Shown: piece by piece, positions 16,801 to 26,093 of the stretch
Layout of the letters: each line of letters begins with the position of its first letter
Numbering within the stretch: position 1 is the first letter of the stretch
Source: Dyadobacter frigoris
Lineage (GTDB): Bacteria; Bacteroidota; Bacteroidia; Cytophagales; Spirosomataceae
DNA length: 64,000 nt
Direction of reading: 5' to 3'
Assembly (NCBI RefSeq): GCF_005280585.1
Contig: NZ_SZVO01000010.1
Span: 248,001 to 312,000, forward strand
Notes under the pieces: generated by a model
Told to the model about the DNA's origin: nothing
The model's input: the letters and a program-made list of their open reading frames with translations, nothing else
Database searches by the model: none
Position numbers and translations under genes: made by a program

Positions 16801-19800
16801 TCATTTTCCGTTATAAATTTTGTTCACAATCAAATTCCCCTCCAAATACGCCCGAATCCTACCCATATCAAACTCCCCGGCCCATCTTCTCATTTGCTTA
16901 ACAAACCCAATCGACTCCGGATACTCTACTTCAATTTCATCCAGTTTATCCATAATCCACTGAATATCACCCCTCAAAGCATATTCGTGCAATGCTTGCA
17001 GTTCGGCTACGGGCGGAAGGTTATCACTGGATTCTGAATCGTCAGCTGTTTCCAAAGCATGGGCTGGTTGACGCTGGTTTGCATAAGTCCATTCCAGATT
17101 CAGCAATTTACCTATGGAGCACAACAATGCCGACACATCGATTGGCTTGGATACAAAATCGTCAAAACCCTCACTTAAACTACGATTTTGGTTGGATTCA
17201 AAAACGTTTGCTGAGAAAGCGATCATTCTGGTTTGTGACAATTCCGGGTTCTTTTTCATGAGGTTGACGGCCTCAAATCCGGTTAAACGAGGCATCACCA
17301 GATCCATAATGACAAGGTCCGGAATGGATGTCGAAGCAAGTTCTACCGCTTCTTTTCCGTCAGACGCTTCCAGAACAAAAAAGCCGATCGATGCCAACAA
17401 TTGAATCACAACTTCCCTGTTTTCAGCGTGGTCATCAACAATCAAAATGGTTTTTTGTTCGCCGGTATAACCTGTTATTCCGCGTTGCGACAAGGCAACC
17501 TCCGATTCCTCAGCCACCTGCCTGAGGACCAGATTTAACGTAAAAACACTCCCCTTCCCTATCTCGCTTTCAACTTCCAGCGACCCGTTCATTAACGCAA
17601 CCAGATTATTGGCAATAGCCAGTCCAAGTCCGGTTCCCTCGGAGAATAACCGTTGATCTTTAACCTGATGAAAGGGGATAAATATTTCACTTAAATCCTC
17701 CTTTAAAATCCCGATGCCAGTATCCTTTACATTAAATTTCAGTTGATGGAAATCGGAATTTAATATCTTGCTTGTGATCTGAAAAACAATGCCTCCCTTT
17801 TCGGTGAATTTGATTGCATTACCCAGTAAATTATTGAGCACCTGCATAATCCGCTTTTCATCGCCTGCAACGACAACCGGCAAATGCTCGTCTGCGATCA
17901 TCCTGAAAGTAAGTCCTTTTTCTTCTGCCCGGGATTGAAACAGGCTGGCTGTGTCTTCAAGAAGTCCGGACAAGCTAAATGCTGCGTTTTGAATTTCCAG
18001 TTTCTGCGCCTCGATTTTTGAAATATCCAGCACCTCATTAATCAGGTTCAATAAATGTTCGCCACTTTTCCGGATCACGGTCAACCCCTTTTCCTGGCTC
18101 GTAGTCAGCGCCGGCTCGCGTTGCAGTACCTGTGCGAAACCCAGAATGCCGTTGAGAGGCGTTCTAAGTTCATGGCTCATATTGGCCAGAAATTCACTTT
18201 TTGCATGGTTGGCTTTTTCGGCAACGTCTTTGGCAAGTTGCAACCGGGCAGCCTGCTCGACAAGTTCCTCTTTTTGCAAAACCACCTCAGCAGTGCGGCT
18301 ATCGACCAGACTTTCCAGCTTATCCTTTTCATTTTTCAGGCGGCGTGTATATAACCAGATCACCAGACAAACCATCAGAAAAGCTGCCAAAGCATAAAGT
18401 AAATAGGCCCACCAGGTCCGAAACCATGGATCGAGGATATCGAATGAAAAGCTGCTTTCCTGGCTCAGCTCACGGTAAGGGTTTCTGGCCATGACATGAA
18501 AAACATAATGCCCGGCAGGTAAATTGGTATAATCTTTCCAGCTTTCTTTTGACCAGCGAGACCATTCCAGATCAGTCGCCATCACACCATCACCGATCAG
18601 CTTATAGCGAAATTCGTTTCCTGTTTCCCCCACATAACTAGTCGCAGCAAAACGAAAAGATACATCGCGGAAATTGTAAGACAATGGCGTTTTCAGCACT
18701 CCTGCCTGGTTTACCTTTTGATCCGAAATATTTAATAATGAATCATTTAGCAACAGTCTCACTTCACGGATCAGCACAGGGTACGATGGATGCATGGCCA
18801 TTTGGATACCGTCATAACGGTACAAACCTTCATCATTCCCAACCCAAACGATCCCTGTTTTTTCCGGATAAATACAATACCCTTTACGCTGGATCGGCAT
18901 CAGGCTAAGACTGTCCCACTCTGTTTTTCCGTCCGGCAATTGCCTGAGAATACCAAGGGGATTAGCGAACCACCAGTTTCTGGCGCTGTCTTCAACAAAA
19001 TAAGGCGCACTATTGGCTGAATCCCGGAGAACACTTTTGAAAAGTGGTATCTCAACAAACTTCCCTTTCTCTCTGCTAAATTCGTAAACGTGATTTTTTG
19101 AAGTGAATTTCGGCTCACTGGAAGTAGAAAAAACGTAATTCCAGGAAAGGTCGTTTAATCCGGCACCTAGTTTTTTATGTGCAATATCCAGTTTGAGCCC
19201 AGTTTCCAGGTTTAGCCTGAAAAATCCATTTTTATTTGTACCCACCCAAACAGCCCCATCTACATCTTCTGCCAGAGACCGGCAATCTGCATGGAGATCC
19301 TTGATTCTGCCGATGGACTTCCAGGAATTATTTTCCAACTGATACAAAAATACGCCGTTAGACAGCGCTGCGAGAAGCAGCTGCGGATGGCTTTTTGGCC
19401 TCAGCAATGCATAAACAGATTCCCCGCCCGTATTTAAAACCTGTACCACAGTATTTTTTCTGATCCGAAAAATATTTTCAGAAGTCCCTGCATACAGATC
19501 TGCTCCGTCTGAAAGCAATGTACGACACGCATATTTTATCCCGGCTACCGGTTCGAAAATCTGTCGGACATTATTCCAGCCCAAAAGACCAATACCCGTT
19601 CCTACATAGAGCCGGCCTTCATGCCGGGTGATACTCCATACGGTTGAATTGATATTCTGGCTTCTTCCAAATTTGCTCACGGGCAGGTTATAACCGATCT
19701 GGCAAATGCCGCTGCCCGTCATGGCCCATAGGGAAAGCTGCTTGTCCAGGTACAATGAAGCAATACTATTCTGGTTAAATCCGGTGGAGCCATCGAGTTG

Positions 19801-20688
19801 CATTTGTTCCGTTCCGTGCTCGTTCAGGATACGGATGCCTCCAAACTGACTTGAAATAAAAAACAGATAAGATTTCGATTCTTTGTTGAAAGAACAGATA
19901 GCTCCGGTGATCCCTGCACTTTTGAGCCATTCATCTGATGCCGTTTTTAAGGGCTGTAACTTAGCCGAAAGTGCTGTGGGAGAATAAATAAACAGGCCGT
20001 TCTTCTCGGTCACGGCAAGCAGGCGATTTTCAGAATATTCGAGAAGTGCCTGGATTTTCAGATTTACAAACTGAGCACCGCTCAATGCCGGTTTAAGTTC
20101 ATTACCAAACAGTTGCATTAGTTGGCCCGAGGACTTCTGCACATACAAAGTATTACGAATAAAACTCGCCGACAAAAAACGGTCTTCTGCTTTCCAGATT
20201 TTAAAGCTGTTTTTCCCCTGATAGCGGTAAATTTTTTTGACTGTACAAAAATAAATTCCCGTTGAATCAGAAAACAACCGGTTTACAGACAAAATACTAC
20301 GCTCAGCGGCAGGCAATCTTTTGCTTAACGATATATACTGAACTTGTCCGCCAGGTTTGGAAAACAGATAACCGAAATCAGTGGACGAACCCACATATAC
20401 AACCCCGTCCCCCCCAACTGCCAGTGACTTAACGGAACTGCCAGGCACCTCGATCAGTTTCCAGGTACTACCGTCATATTCCAGCACACCACTTTCATTA
20501 CCTACGTAAATAATCCCGCGTTTATCCTGCACGATTGCCCAATTCTCCGGATGTGCCTGGTATATTTTTGGACTAAAATGCTGGATCAGCGGTGTTCCCA
20601 CGCCCTGGCCAAACACAGCCAAACGGAAACCTGATAAGAAAATGTATATCAAAAAACCCCTTGTCAATATTTTCATAAAAACGGTCAT
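16801..20688 (-). CDS. Propeller-type hybrid sensor histidine kinase with C-terminal receiver
   Basis: This is a 1295-residue protein. After a signal peptide come about 700 residues of two-component-regulator propeller repeats in the periplasm, then a Y_Y_Y-like domain and a membrane helix (WAYLLYALAAFLMVCLVIWL). HisKA follows with FLANMSHELRTPLNGILG, then HATPase (NNLLGNAIKFTEKGG, DTGIGI, GTGLGLAI). The receiver domain has ILIVDDHAENR, the acceptor Asp in PDLVIMDLVMP, and SKP. A helical tail of about 90 residues ends the protein. Unlike classical HTCS proteins there is no AraC DNA-binding domain, so the signal must go to another regulator. The start could be 12 bases further in, at MKILTRG. 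The divergent operon at 20979 and the sigma-54 regulator at 9172 are candidate outputs. Confidence 0.9.
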   Translation of the reverse strand: MTVFMKILTRGFLIYIFLSGFRLAVFGQGVGTPLIQHFSPKIYQAHPENWAIVQDKRGIIYVGNESGVLEYDGSTWKLIEVPGSSVKSLAVGGDGVVYVGSSTDFGYLFSKPGGQVQYISLSKRLPAAERSILSVNRLFSDSTGIYFCTVKKIYRYQGKNSFKIWKAEDRFLSASFIRNTLYVQKSSGQLMQLFGNELKPALSGAQFVNLKIQALLEYSENRLLAVTEKNGLFIYSPTALSAKLQPLKTASDEWLKSAGITGAICSFNKESKSYLFFISSQFGGIRILNEHGTEQMQLDGSTGFNQNSIASLYLDKQLSLWAMTGSGICQIGYNLPVSKFGRSQNINSTVWSITRHEGRLYVGTGIGLLGWNNVRQIFEPVAGIKYACRTLLSDGADLYAGTSENIFRIRKNTVVQVLNTGGESVYALLRPKSHPQLLLAALSNGVFLYQLENNSWKSIGRIKDLHADCRSLAEDVDGAVWVGTNKNGFFRLNLETGLKLDIAHKKLGAGLNDLSWNYVFSTSSEPKFTSKNHVYEFSREKGKFVEIPLFKSVLRDSANSAPYFVEDSARNWWFANPLGILRQLPDGKTEWDSLSLMPIQRKGYCIYPEKTGIVWVGNDEGLYRYDGIQMAMHPSYPVLIREVRLLLNDSLLNISDQKVNQAGVLKTPLSYNFRDVSFRFAATSYVGETGNEFRYKLIGDGVMATDLEWSRWSKESWKDYTNLPAGHYVFHVMARNPYRELSQESSFSFDILDPWFRTWWAYLLYALAAFLMVCLVIWLYTRRLKNEKDKLESLVDSRTAEVVLQKEELVEQAARLQLAKDVAEKANHAKSEFLANMSHELRTPLNGILGFAQVLQREPALTTSQEKGLTVIRKSGEHLLNLINEVLDISKIEAQKLEIQNAAFSLSGLLEDTASLFQSRAEEKGLTFRMIADEHLPVVVAGDEKRIMQVLNNLLGNAIKFTEKGGIVFQITSKILNSDFHQLKFNVKDTGIGILKEDLSEIFIPFHQVKDQRLFSEGTGLGLAIANNLVALMNGSLEVESEIGKGSVFTLNLVLRQVAEESEVALSQRGITGYTGEQKTILIVDDHAENREVVIQLLASIGFFVLEASDGKEAVELASTSIPDLVIMDLVMPRLTGFEAVNLMKKNPELSQTRMIAFSANVFESNQNRSLSEGFDDFVSKPIDVSALLCSIGKLLNLEWTYANQRQPAHALETADDSESSDNLPPVAELQALHEYALRGDIQWIMDKLDEIEVEYPESIGFVKQMRRWAGEFDMGRIRAYLEGNLIVNKIYNGK

Positions 20689-20862
20689 ACTTGTAAGCTA
20701 CTTATGATAGGTAAGATGCTCAAATTCTGTTCCTTTCCATAATCAGGTTCTGTTCAAACGCAAATATTGCTGATTAAATCAGGTATTGCAGCTTTTCTGT
20801 TTGGAGACCAGCCAGCGATTTAAAAAATTCCAGTTCTTCAATTACGAAAGAACCGAACATTT

Positions 20863-20880
20863 ACGAAATATCGGAAATTT
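20863..20880 (+). repeat. 18-base motif shared with 10658-10675
   Basis: This is an exact second copy of the ACGAAATATCGGAAATTT motif, in the divergent interval between the hybrid kinase and the DinB-like gene. A partial match (ACGAAAGAACCGAA) stands about 20 bases to its left. Confidence 0.4.
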
Positions 20881-20978
20881 CAATTCCTGGCATAAACTCG
20901 TTTATGTTCTAATTGTACGATTTCAGCGCATAGAGGCTGTTTTTTACTTGTTTTGATAGTGGGCACATCGTTTGAAGT

Positions 20979-21524
20979 ATGGATAGGTATAAGACGCAAC
21001 TCAAAACATACTTTCAAGCTATGAAATTACAAGATGTTTCCATAGAAATTTTAGGTCAGCTTATTGAAATGACAGACCAATTTTCGCAGGAAGAATATAC
21101 CAGGTCCCTTGATCTGTTATCAAACAATTCTGTTGGCCGGCACTTACGGCACATCCTGGAATTCTACGACCTGGCCGTGCGCGCAGGCAACACGGGCAGA
21201 CTCAATTATGACAAAAGAGACCGTAATCTGGCACTTGAAAACAGCCCCCGCGAAGCTGTTTCTAAAATGAAAGAGCTCATCGTTCTGATGCGGCTGATGA
21301 AAGAAGACATGGTACTGAAACTGGAAGCATCCTACTCTTCTGATACAAAAAATGATGTTAAGATCACCACCACTTTTTACAGGGAACTACTCTACAATGT
21401 AGAACATGCGGTGCATCATATGGCAATTATGGCTATAGCTGTGAAAGTTGATTTCAGGCATATCCGGTTATCCAAAAATTTCGGGGTTGCTTATTCGACT
21501 GTACAACACAAACAAACGGCCTGA
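20979..21524 (+). CDS. DinB-like four-helix protein
   Basis: This 181-residue, mostly helical protein carries histidines in DinB-like positions: SVGRHLRHILEFYDL near residue 50, YNVEHAVHHMAIMA near 145 and a further His near the end. It also has NYDKRDR between them, as in a DinB subgroup. DinB/YfiT proteins are metal-binding four-helix bundles, some of which act as thiol transferases. It is the first gene of a long same-strand run of envelope genes but is itself cytosolic. The start at 20979 is kept; M16 (MKLQD) is an alternative. Confidence 0.65.
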   Translation: MDRYKTQLKTYFQAMKLQDVSIEILGQLIEMTDQFSQEEYTRSLDLLSNNSVGRHLRHILEFYDLAVRAGNTGRLNYDKRDRNLALENSPREAVSKMKELIVLMRLMKEDMVLKLEASYSSDTKNDVKITTTFYRELLYNVEHAVHHMAIMAIAVKVDFRHIRLSKNFGVAYSTVQHKQTA

Positions 21525-21562
21525 TATTAATCGCCTTTTGGATGGCATAAATAAAATAACCT

Positions 21563-22102
21563 ATGATCAAGTACCTGTTTTTTGCCATCTGCATTTTTAC
21601 CCCAGGCATTCTGACCGCACAGACATGGAATGTGCAGTCCACCAACATTTCCTTTCAGGCAAGCATGTTTGGGGCCGATGTAGATGGAACATTCAAAGGG
21701 TTTAAAGGATCTGTTATTTTCGATCCGCTCCATCCCGAAAGTGCGAGCATTTCAGGAAGTGTGGATGCCGCAACATTAACCACCGGCAATAGCCTCAGAG
21801 ACCGCCACTTAAAAGAAAAGGAGCAATTCTTTGAAGCCATCAAATATCCGCGCATTACTATGAAATCAACAAAGATCGAAAAAGCGGCCACAGGTTATAC
21901 CGGAACATTTGATCTGACACTGAAAACGGTCACTAAAAGTGTGAAAATACCTTTTACCTTTTTGAAAACAGGTTCAAACGCTATCATCAAAGCAAATGTT
22001 GAAATCAACCGCAAAGACTGGAAGTTCGGCGGAAACCCGATCGGAATGTCCGATAAAGTAAAGCTGAATTTTGAATTAAACCTATCGCCAGTAAACCTTT
22101 AA
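21563..22102 (+). CDS. YceI family periplasmic protein
   Basis: This 179-residue protein has a signal peptide ending at LTAQ and a YceI lipocalin-like beta-barrel. Characteristic stretches are ISFQASMFGADVDGTFKGF, GSVDAATLTTGNSLRDRHL, the FEAIKYPRITMKS strand and the ending KVKLNFELNLSP. YceI proteins bind isoprenoid-type lipids in the periplasm and are induced by stress. It is followed 23 bases later by two YHS-domain genes in one probable operon. Confidence 0.9.
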   Translation: MIKYLFFAICIFTPGILTAQTWNVQSTNISFQASMFGADVDGTFKGFKGSVIFDPLHPESASISGSVDAATLTTGNSLRDRHLKEKEQFFEAIKYPRITMKSTKIEKAATGYTGTFDLTLKTVTKSVKIPFTFLKTGSNAIIKANVEINRKDWKFGGNPIGMSDKVKLNFELNLSPVNL

Positions 22103-22125
22103 AAATACCAATCCATTTAAATACA

Positions 22126-22584
22126 ATGAAAAATCTAATCGTTATTCTTTTTTTCTCTATCCTCTCAGCTCCAGTTTTTGCACAGGACGCGACCAAAAAG
22201 CTGGGAAATATTTCAAAATCCGGCCTCGCCATCGAAGGATACGATCCGGTAGCCTATTTTACTGCCAATAAGGCTATTGAAGGTAAAAAAGAAATTTCTA
22301 CTTCGGACGCCGGTGTCACTTACTATTTTACTTCCGCTCAAAACCGGGACTTATTTAAATCAGAACCTGCTAAATACAAACCCCAATATGGAGGCTGGTG
22401 CGCCTATGCGATGGGAGAAAGCGGCGAGAAAGTCGAGATTGATCCGGGGACATTCAAGGTGCTGAACGGTAAGCTCTATCTGTTCTATAACAAGTACTTC
22501 AACAACACGCTCAAATCCTGGAACAAAGACGAAGTCAGCCTGAAAAAGAAGGCGGATGCGAACTGGGCAAAACTTTCAAAATAA
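22126..22584 (+). CDS. Exported YHS-domain protein (first of a tandem pair)
   Basis: This 152-residue protein has a signal peptide ending at PVFAQ and one YHS domain, with LAIEGYDPVAYF, YYFTSAQNRDLFKSEPAKY and PQYGGWCAYAM. The conserved Cys in GGWCAY is kept. YHS domains are small metal-associated modules often found near copper or haem proteins. This exported, single-domain form is common in Proteobacteria and Bacteroidota, but its role is not known. The next gene is a paralogue 30 bases downstream. Confidence 0.85.
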   Translation: MKNLIVILFFSILSAPVFAQDATKKLGNISKSGLAIEGYDPVAYFTANKAIEGKKEISTSDAGVTYYFTSAQNRDLFKSEPAKYKPQYGGWCAYAMGESGEKVEIDPGTFKVLNGKLYLFYNKYFNNTLKSWNKDEVSLKKKADANWAKLSK

Positions 22585-22614
22585 ACCATTCCAATTATTT
22601 AAAAGAAAATCATC

Positions 22615-23058
22615 ATGAAAAAATCAATTTTAATTTCGTTGTTTCTGCTCGGTGCATTGACCATAACATTCGCTCAAAAATCAGAGATATTCGAAAAAGA
22701 TGGGATAGCCATCAAAGGTTACGATGTAGTAGCCTTCCACACAGACGCCAAGGCGACAAAGGGAATCGAAAACTTCACCTACCGCTGGAAAGATACCAAC
22801 TGGCTTTTTGAAAATCAGGCAAACCTGGATCTGTTCAAAAAAGACCCTGAAAAATATGCTCCGCAATACGGCGGCTATTGCGCTTATGGAACAGCGGACG
22901 GCCACAAAGCACCAACTGAAACGGATACCTGGACGGTGAAAGAAAATAAACTTTATTTCAATTACAATAAGAAAGTACAGACAGCATGGAATAAAGACCA
23001 GATGGGATACATTGAAAAGGCTGATAAAAACTGGGTGGAGATCAAGGATAAACCTTGA
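22615..23058 (+). CDS. Exported YHS-domain protein (second of the pair)
   Basis: This 147-residue paralogue of the preceding gene has a signal peptide ending at ITFAQK and YHS hallmarks IAIKGYDVVAFH, NWLFENQANLDLFKKDPEKY and PQYGGYCAYGTADG. It has TADGHKAP where the first copy has GESGEKVE, so the two have diverged after duplication. It is the same kind of periplasmic protein, followed by a DoxX-like membrane gene. Confidence 0.85.
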   Translation: MKKSILISLFLLGALTITFAQKSEIFEKDGIAIKGYDVVAFHTDAKATKGIENFTYRWKDTNWLFENQANLDLFKKDPEKYAPQYGGYCAYGTADGHKAPTETDTWTVKENKLYFNYNKKVQTAWNKDQMGYIEKADKNWVEIKDKP

Positions 23059-23107
23059 CGGCTTTCCGCTTTCGAAAAAATACATTTCAACAAAAAAATT
23101 CATCAAA

Positions 23108-23533
23108 ATGGCAAATAAACCAAACAAAATCGTTTTCTGGATACTGCGTATAATCCCGGCGGTTATCCTGCTCCAAACATTGTTTTTTAAATTTACGGCA
23201 GCGGAAGAATCTGTTTATATATTTTCAAAACTCGGAATAGAGCCATGGGGACGGATAGCATCGGGCATTGTTGAGCTCATTGCCGCAGTTCTGATTCTTG
23301 TACCCTTTACAACGGGTATAGGTGCATTGATCGCGTTAGGCGTAATATCAGGCGCTTTGATATCACATCTTACCATACTTGGAATTGAAGTACAAAACGA
23401 TCATGGTCAGCTTTTTATATATGCACTGATTGTTTTTATATGCTGTGTTTTTCTGGTTGTTTTTGAAAAGAACCGGCTGATTTCCCTTCTCAAAAGTTTG
23501 AGCGGCGACAGGTTCAAAAAACTAATGCTTTAA
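23108..23533 (+). CDS. DoxX-like membrane protein
   Basis: Starting at MANKPNKIVFW gives 141 residues with four predicted membrane helices (first helix IIPAVILLQTLFFKF, then GIVELIAAVLILVPF, then LGVISGALISHL, then FIYALIVFICCVFLVV). The pattern and the FKF-after-helix-1 motif suit DoxX-like quinone- or redox-linked membrane proteins. A start at 23012 would run into the preceding gene and adds an unlikely leader. Inner membrane; partner genes are the YHS proteins. Confidence 0.8.
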   Translation: MANKPNKIVFWILRIIPAVILLQTLFFKFTAAEESVYIFSKLGIEPWGRIASGIVELIAAVLILVPFTTGIGALIALGVISGALISHLTILGIEVQNDHGQLFIYALIVFICCVFLVVFEKNRLISLLKSLSGDRFKKLML

Positions 23534-23572
23534 GAGAAATACTTTTTCAAAAATCGTTAATTGACCAACTTT

Positions 23573-24310
23573 ATGAAAACAAAAGTAATTGCCCTTATCT
23601 GTTTTCTTATCACTGCTTGTACTCTGAAGGCGCAGCAAACGAAAAATCCAAACATAAACCAGTTTGTTGACCTGGCCGGCACCATCGGAAAATCACAGGG
23701 AACGGGGGCGCTGTCGTATGTTTACAATTGGCGTATCGGAAAGAAAAGAAAAATTGAAGCAGGCCTTGGTGCGAGGTTAACGAGCGTGGCAGGTACTAAA
23801 CTAACCTACACAACAGCAGGACCGGCGCGTCTGACGCGTACGTTTACGACACCATTTGTCATTTTCTTTGCAGGCCAAAAGACAGAAAACTGGGACACGC
23901 TAACCGTCCAGCGTCCTTTTGTTAACGCGCTGAATGTCACGATTAACCTCGGCTATAATTTCACGCCAAAGTTAAGTGCAGGATTTAATATCGATCTGAT
24001 CGGTGCGTCTTTCGGGCGAAAGTCCTCTTCGATATTCAAAACCAACGGAGAGATGAGTACCGACCCTGTTTCCAAACCTACGACGTTCAATCTGCTTCTT
24101 ACCGGCGATCACGATCAGGGCTCATTGAATTCAGAGTTTTTCATTAAATACATGCTGGGCGACAAATGGGGCGTTCGGGCGATTTATCAGTTTTTATTTA
24201 CAGAATATACCGCTGGAAGTGTAAAACAAACGGCGCCAGACGGCACAGTTATAGACCGTTTCAGAAATAAGGCAAACAATTTCGGTCTGGGCGTTTCCTA
24301 TCGGTTTTAA
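23573..24310 (+). CDS. Outer-membrane beta-barrel-like protein, unknown
   Basis: Starting at MKTKVIAL (ATG 23573) gives 245 residues with a signal peptide ending near TLKAQ. The mature protein alternates polar and hydrophobic residues, has many glycines and aromatics, and ends in SYRF, a typical barrel end. I see no sequence family. It would be an eight- to ten-strand barrel in the outer membrane, in the middle of the exported redox-type gene run. A TTG at 23561 is a less likely start. Confidence 0.7.
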   Translation: MKTKVIALICFLITACTLKAQQTKNPNINQFVDLAGTIGKSQGTGALSYVYNWRIGKKRKIEAGLGARLTSVAGTKLTYTTAGPARLTRTFTTPFVIFFAGQKTENWDTLTVQRPFVNALNVTINLGYNFTPKLSAGFNIDLIGASFGRKSSSIFKTNGEMSTDPVSKPTTFNLLLTGDHDQGSLNSEFFIKYMLGDKWGVRAIYQFLFTEYTAGSVKQTAPDGTVIDRFRNKANNFGLGVSYRF

Positions 24311-24335
24311 AATTCAATTCAAAAAATCAAAACTC

Positions 24336-24758
24336 ATGAAAAACTTAGTTTATGTCCTGATGTTCACCCTCATCATCGCTGCCTGCAAGCGGGAGGAAAA
24401 CACACCTGTTGAACCGATTATCGAAAAAGTAGACAGCCTCGCTGTCATAACGGTAACCGGGGAATTCTCATCTACGGTGGGAGAATCGGTTACCGGAAAT
24501 GCCAAAATCGCAATGCTGGAAGGAAAATACAGCCTGGTTCTCGACAACTTTATGACAAGCAACGGCCCGGACCTGCACGTCTACCTGTCAAAAGAAGCTA
24601 CTCCCAAAGACTTTATAGATCTTGGTTCATTAAAATCCATCAGCGGTACGCAGGTATATCCAATAAGCGGAACTCCGGATTTTAGCCAATACAAGTATGC
24701 ACTAATCCACTGCCAGCAATTCAATCACTTGTTTGGCTCTGCGTTTTTGGGAGAATAA
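24336..24758 (+). CDS. DM13-domain lipoprotein
   Basis: This 140-residue protein has a lipobox IIAAC (Cys near 17) and a DM13 domain. The domain is recognised from ITVTGEFSSTVGESVTGNA, LVLDNFMTSNGPDLHVYLS and YALIHCQQFNHLFGSAFLG with the conserved Cys. DM13 domains have been suggested to carry electron-transfer cofactors in animals, and bacterial roles are not settled. The setting, with YHS, DoxX-like and thioredoxin-like genes, favours a redox role at the envelope. Confidence 0.85.
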   Translation: MKNLVYVLMFTLIIAACKREENTPVEPIIEKVDSLAVITVTGEFSSTVGESVTGNAKIAMLEGKYSLVLDNFMTSNGPDLHVYLSKEATPKDFIDLGSLKSISGTQVYPISGTPDFSQYKYALIHCQQFNHLFGSAFLGE

Positions 24759-24835
24759 AGGAAAACACTGGTTCACGAACTCCAGAAAATCGTTTAATAT
24801 GATTGGAGCGTATATTTGTTATAATCTGCTATCAA

Positions 24836-25615
24836 ATGAAAATATTATCATTTTTAATATGCGTGCTTGGGCTAAGCCTTCTGATTTCAGCCTCTCCGGA
24901 TTTTGTTAAATCGGGTATAAAAAATGAATCTGAAACCTATCCCGGCTTTGCAGTAGTTGAGCTCTTTACCTCGGAAGGCTGTTCCAGTTGCCCGTCAGCC
25001 GATGCGCTGATTGCCCGGATCCAGAAAGAAAATGAAGGCAAACCTGTGTACATCCTTGCTTTTCACGTCGATTACTGGAACCGGCTGGGCTGGAAGGATG
25101 TGTTCAGTGACCCAGCCTTTACCAAAAGACAGCGCCAGTACGCAAGCTGGTTGAAACTGCCGAGTGTGTACACACCTCAGGCTGTGGTGGATGGCAAAAC
25201 TGAATTTGTAGGATCCCAGGAAGCTTCGCTGCGTAACGCGATTGCAGCAGGATTAGGTAAAAAAGCGGTTGCAACCATCGGTTTGAAAAATGTGAAAGCA
25301 GATAAAAATCAGGTAGTTTTTGATTTCCACGTGGACGGGTTGGCTGGAAATTCGTCGCTTATCGTTGCGCTTGTACAGAAAACCGCAGAAAGCAAAATAA
25401 GGGCCGGCGAAAATGCAGGTAGAACTTTGTCGCACGTGCAAATCACTCGTGCCGTAGAAACTATAAAGCTCAGCGAAAAAACCAGCGGGACCGGACATAT
25501 CAATATTCCAGCTGGTGTGGGCTCAGACAACCTGGAAGTGATTGTTCTCTTGCAAAACAACCAGAACGGTGCTATCAGCGCTGCAAACAGGACTGAAATG
25601 GAAAAACATATTTAA
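24836..25615 (+). CDS. DUF1223 thioredoxin-fold exported protein
   Basis: Starting at MKILSFLICV gives 259 residues: a signal peptide, then a thioredoxin-like fold with VVELFTSEGCSSCPSADAL (Cys49 and Cys52 form a CxxC) and HVDYWNRLGWKDVFSD, which together mark DUF1223. The C-terminal half is a beta-sandwich. It is probably a periplasmic thiol-disulfide protein. The TTG at 24803 is less likely as a start. The damaged MsrB gene follows closely and could once have been its redox partner. Confidence 0.85.
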   Translation: MKILSFLICVLGLSLLISASPDFVKSGIKNESETYPGFAVVELFTSEGCSSCPSADALIARIQKENEGKPVYILAFHVDYWNRLGWKDVFSDPAFTKRQRQYASWLKLPSVYTPQAVVDGKTEFVGSQEASLRNAIAAGLGKKAVATIGLKNVKADKNQVVFDFHVDGLAGNSSLIVALVQKTAESKIRAGENAGRTLSHVQITRAVETIKLSEKTSGTGHINIPAGVGSDNLEVIVLLQNNQNGAISAANRTEMEKHI

Positions 25616-25644
25616 AATTATAAACTAAAACCCCGCTCATCATT

Positions 25645-26082
25645 TTGTGCTCCGCTGCCGCATGCAGCCAGAACAAACAACAAAAGGTATCTCAAAAAAG
25701 TACGTATCCCGTCACAAAAACAGATGAACAATGGCAGAGCGAATTGTCGAAAGAAGCGTATGCCATTATGGTTAAAAGAGGAACCGAACGCCCATATCAG
25801 AATCCATATTGGAACAACCACAAAAAGAGATTTTATGTGAGCGCAGCAACCGGTGACACCTTGTTCACCTCAGACACAAAGTTTGAATGCGGAACCGGAT
25901 GGCCAAGTTTTTACAAACCTTACAATGAAAAAGCGGTAAAAGTTGTGACAGATGAATCGCTTGGCATGGTGCGGGATGAAGTCGTTGAAAGTAAAACCGG
26001 GTTGCATCTTGGTCACGTTTTTGACGATGGCCCCCGACCTACCGGAAACCTGCCAGGGCACATGCTGAAAAACTTGATGTAA
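25645..26082 (+). pseudogene. msrB: Methionine sulfoxide reductase B, damaged at both ends
   Basis: The core of MsrB is clear: YPVTKTDEQWQSELSKEAY, RGTERPYQNPYWNN, FECGTGWPSFYKPYN and HLGHVFDDGPRPTG. MsrB reduces methionine-R-sulfoxide. After PTG the normal ending, with the catalytic Cys in RYCxNS, is replaced by NLPGHMLKNLM and a stop, and neither other frame supplies it. At the 5' end a lipoprotein-type leader (LIILCSAAACSQ) is readable but lacks an ATG and begins just after a stop codon, so only a TTG is available. The protein would lack the catalytic cysteine, so I call a pseudogene or non-enzymatic relic. It sits in the exported redox gene run. Confidence 0.6.
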
Positions 26083-26093
26083 AGCAAGGACGC

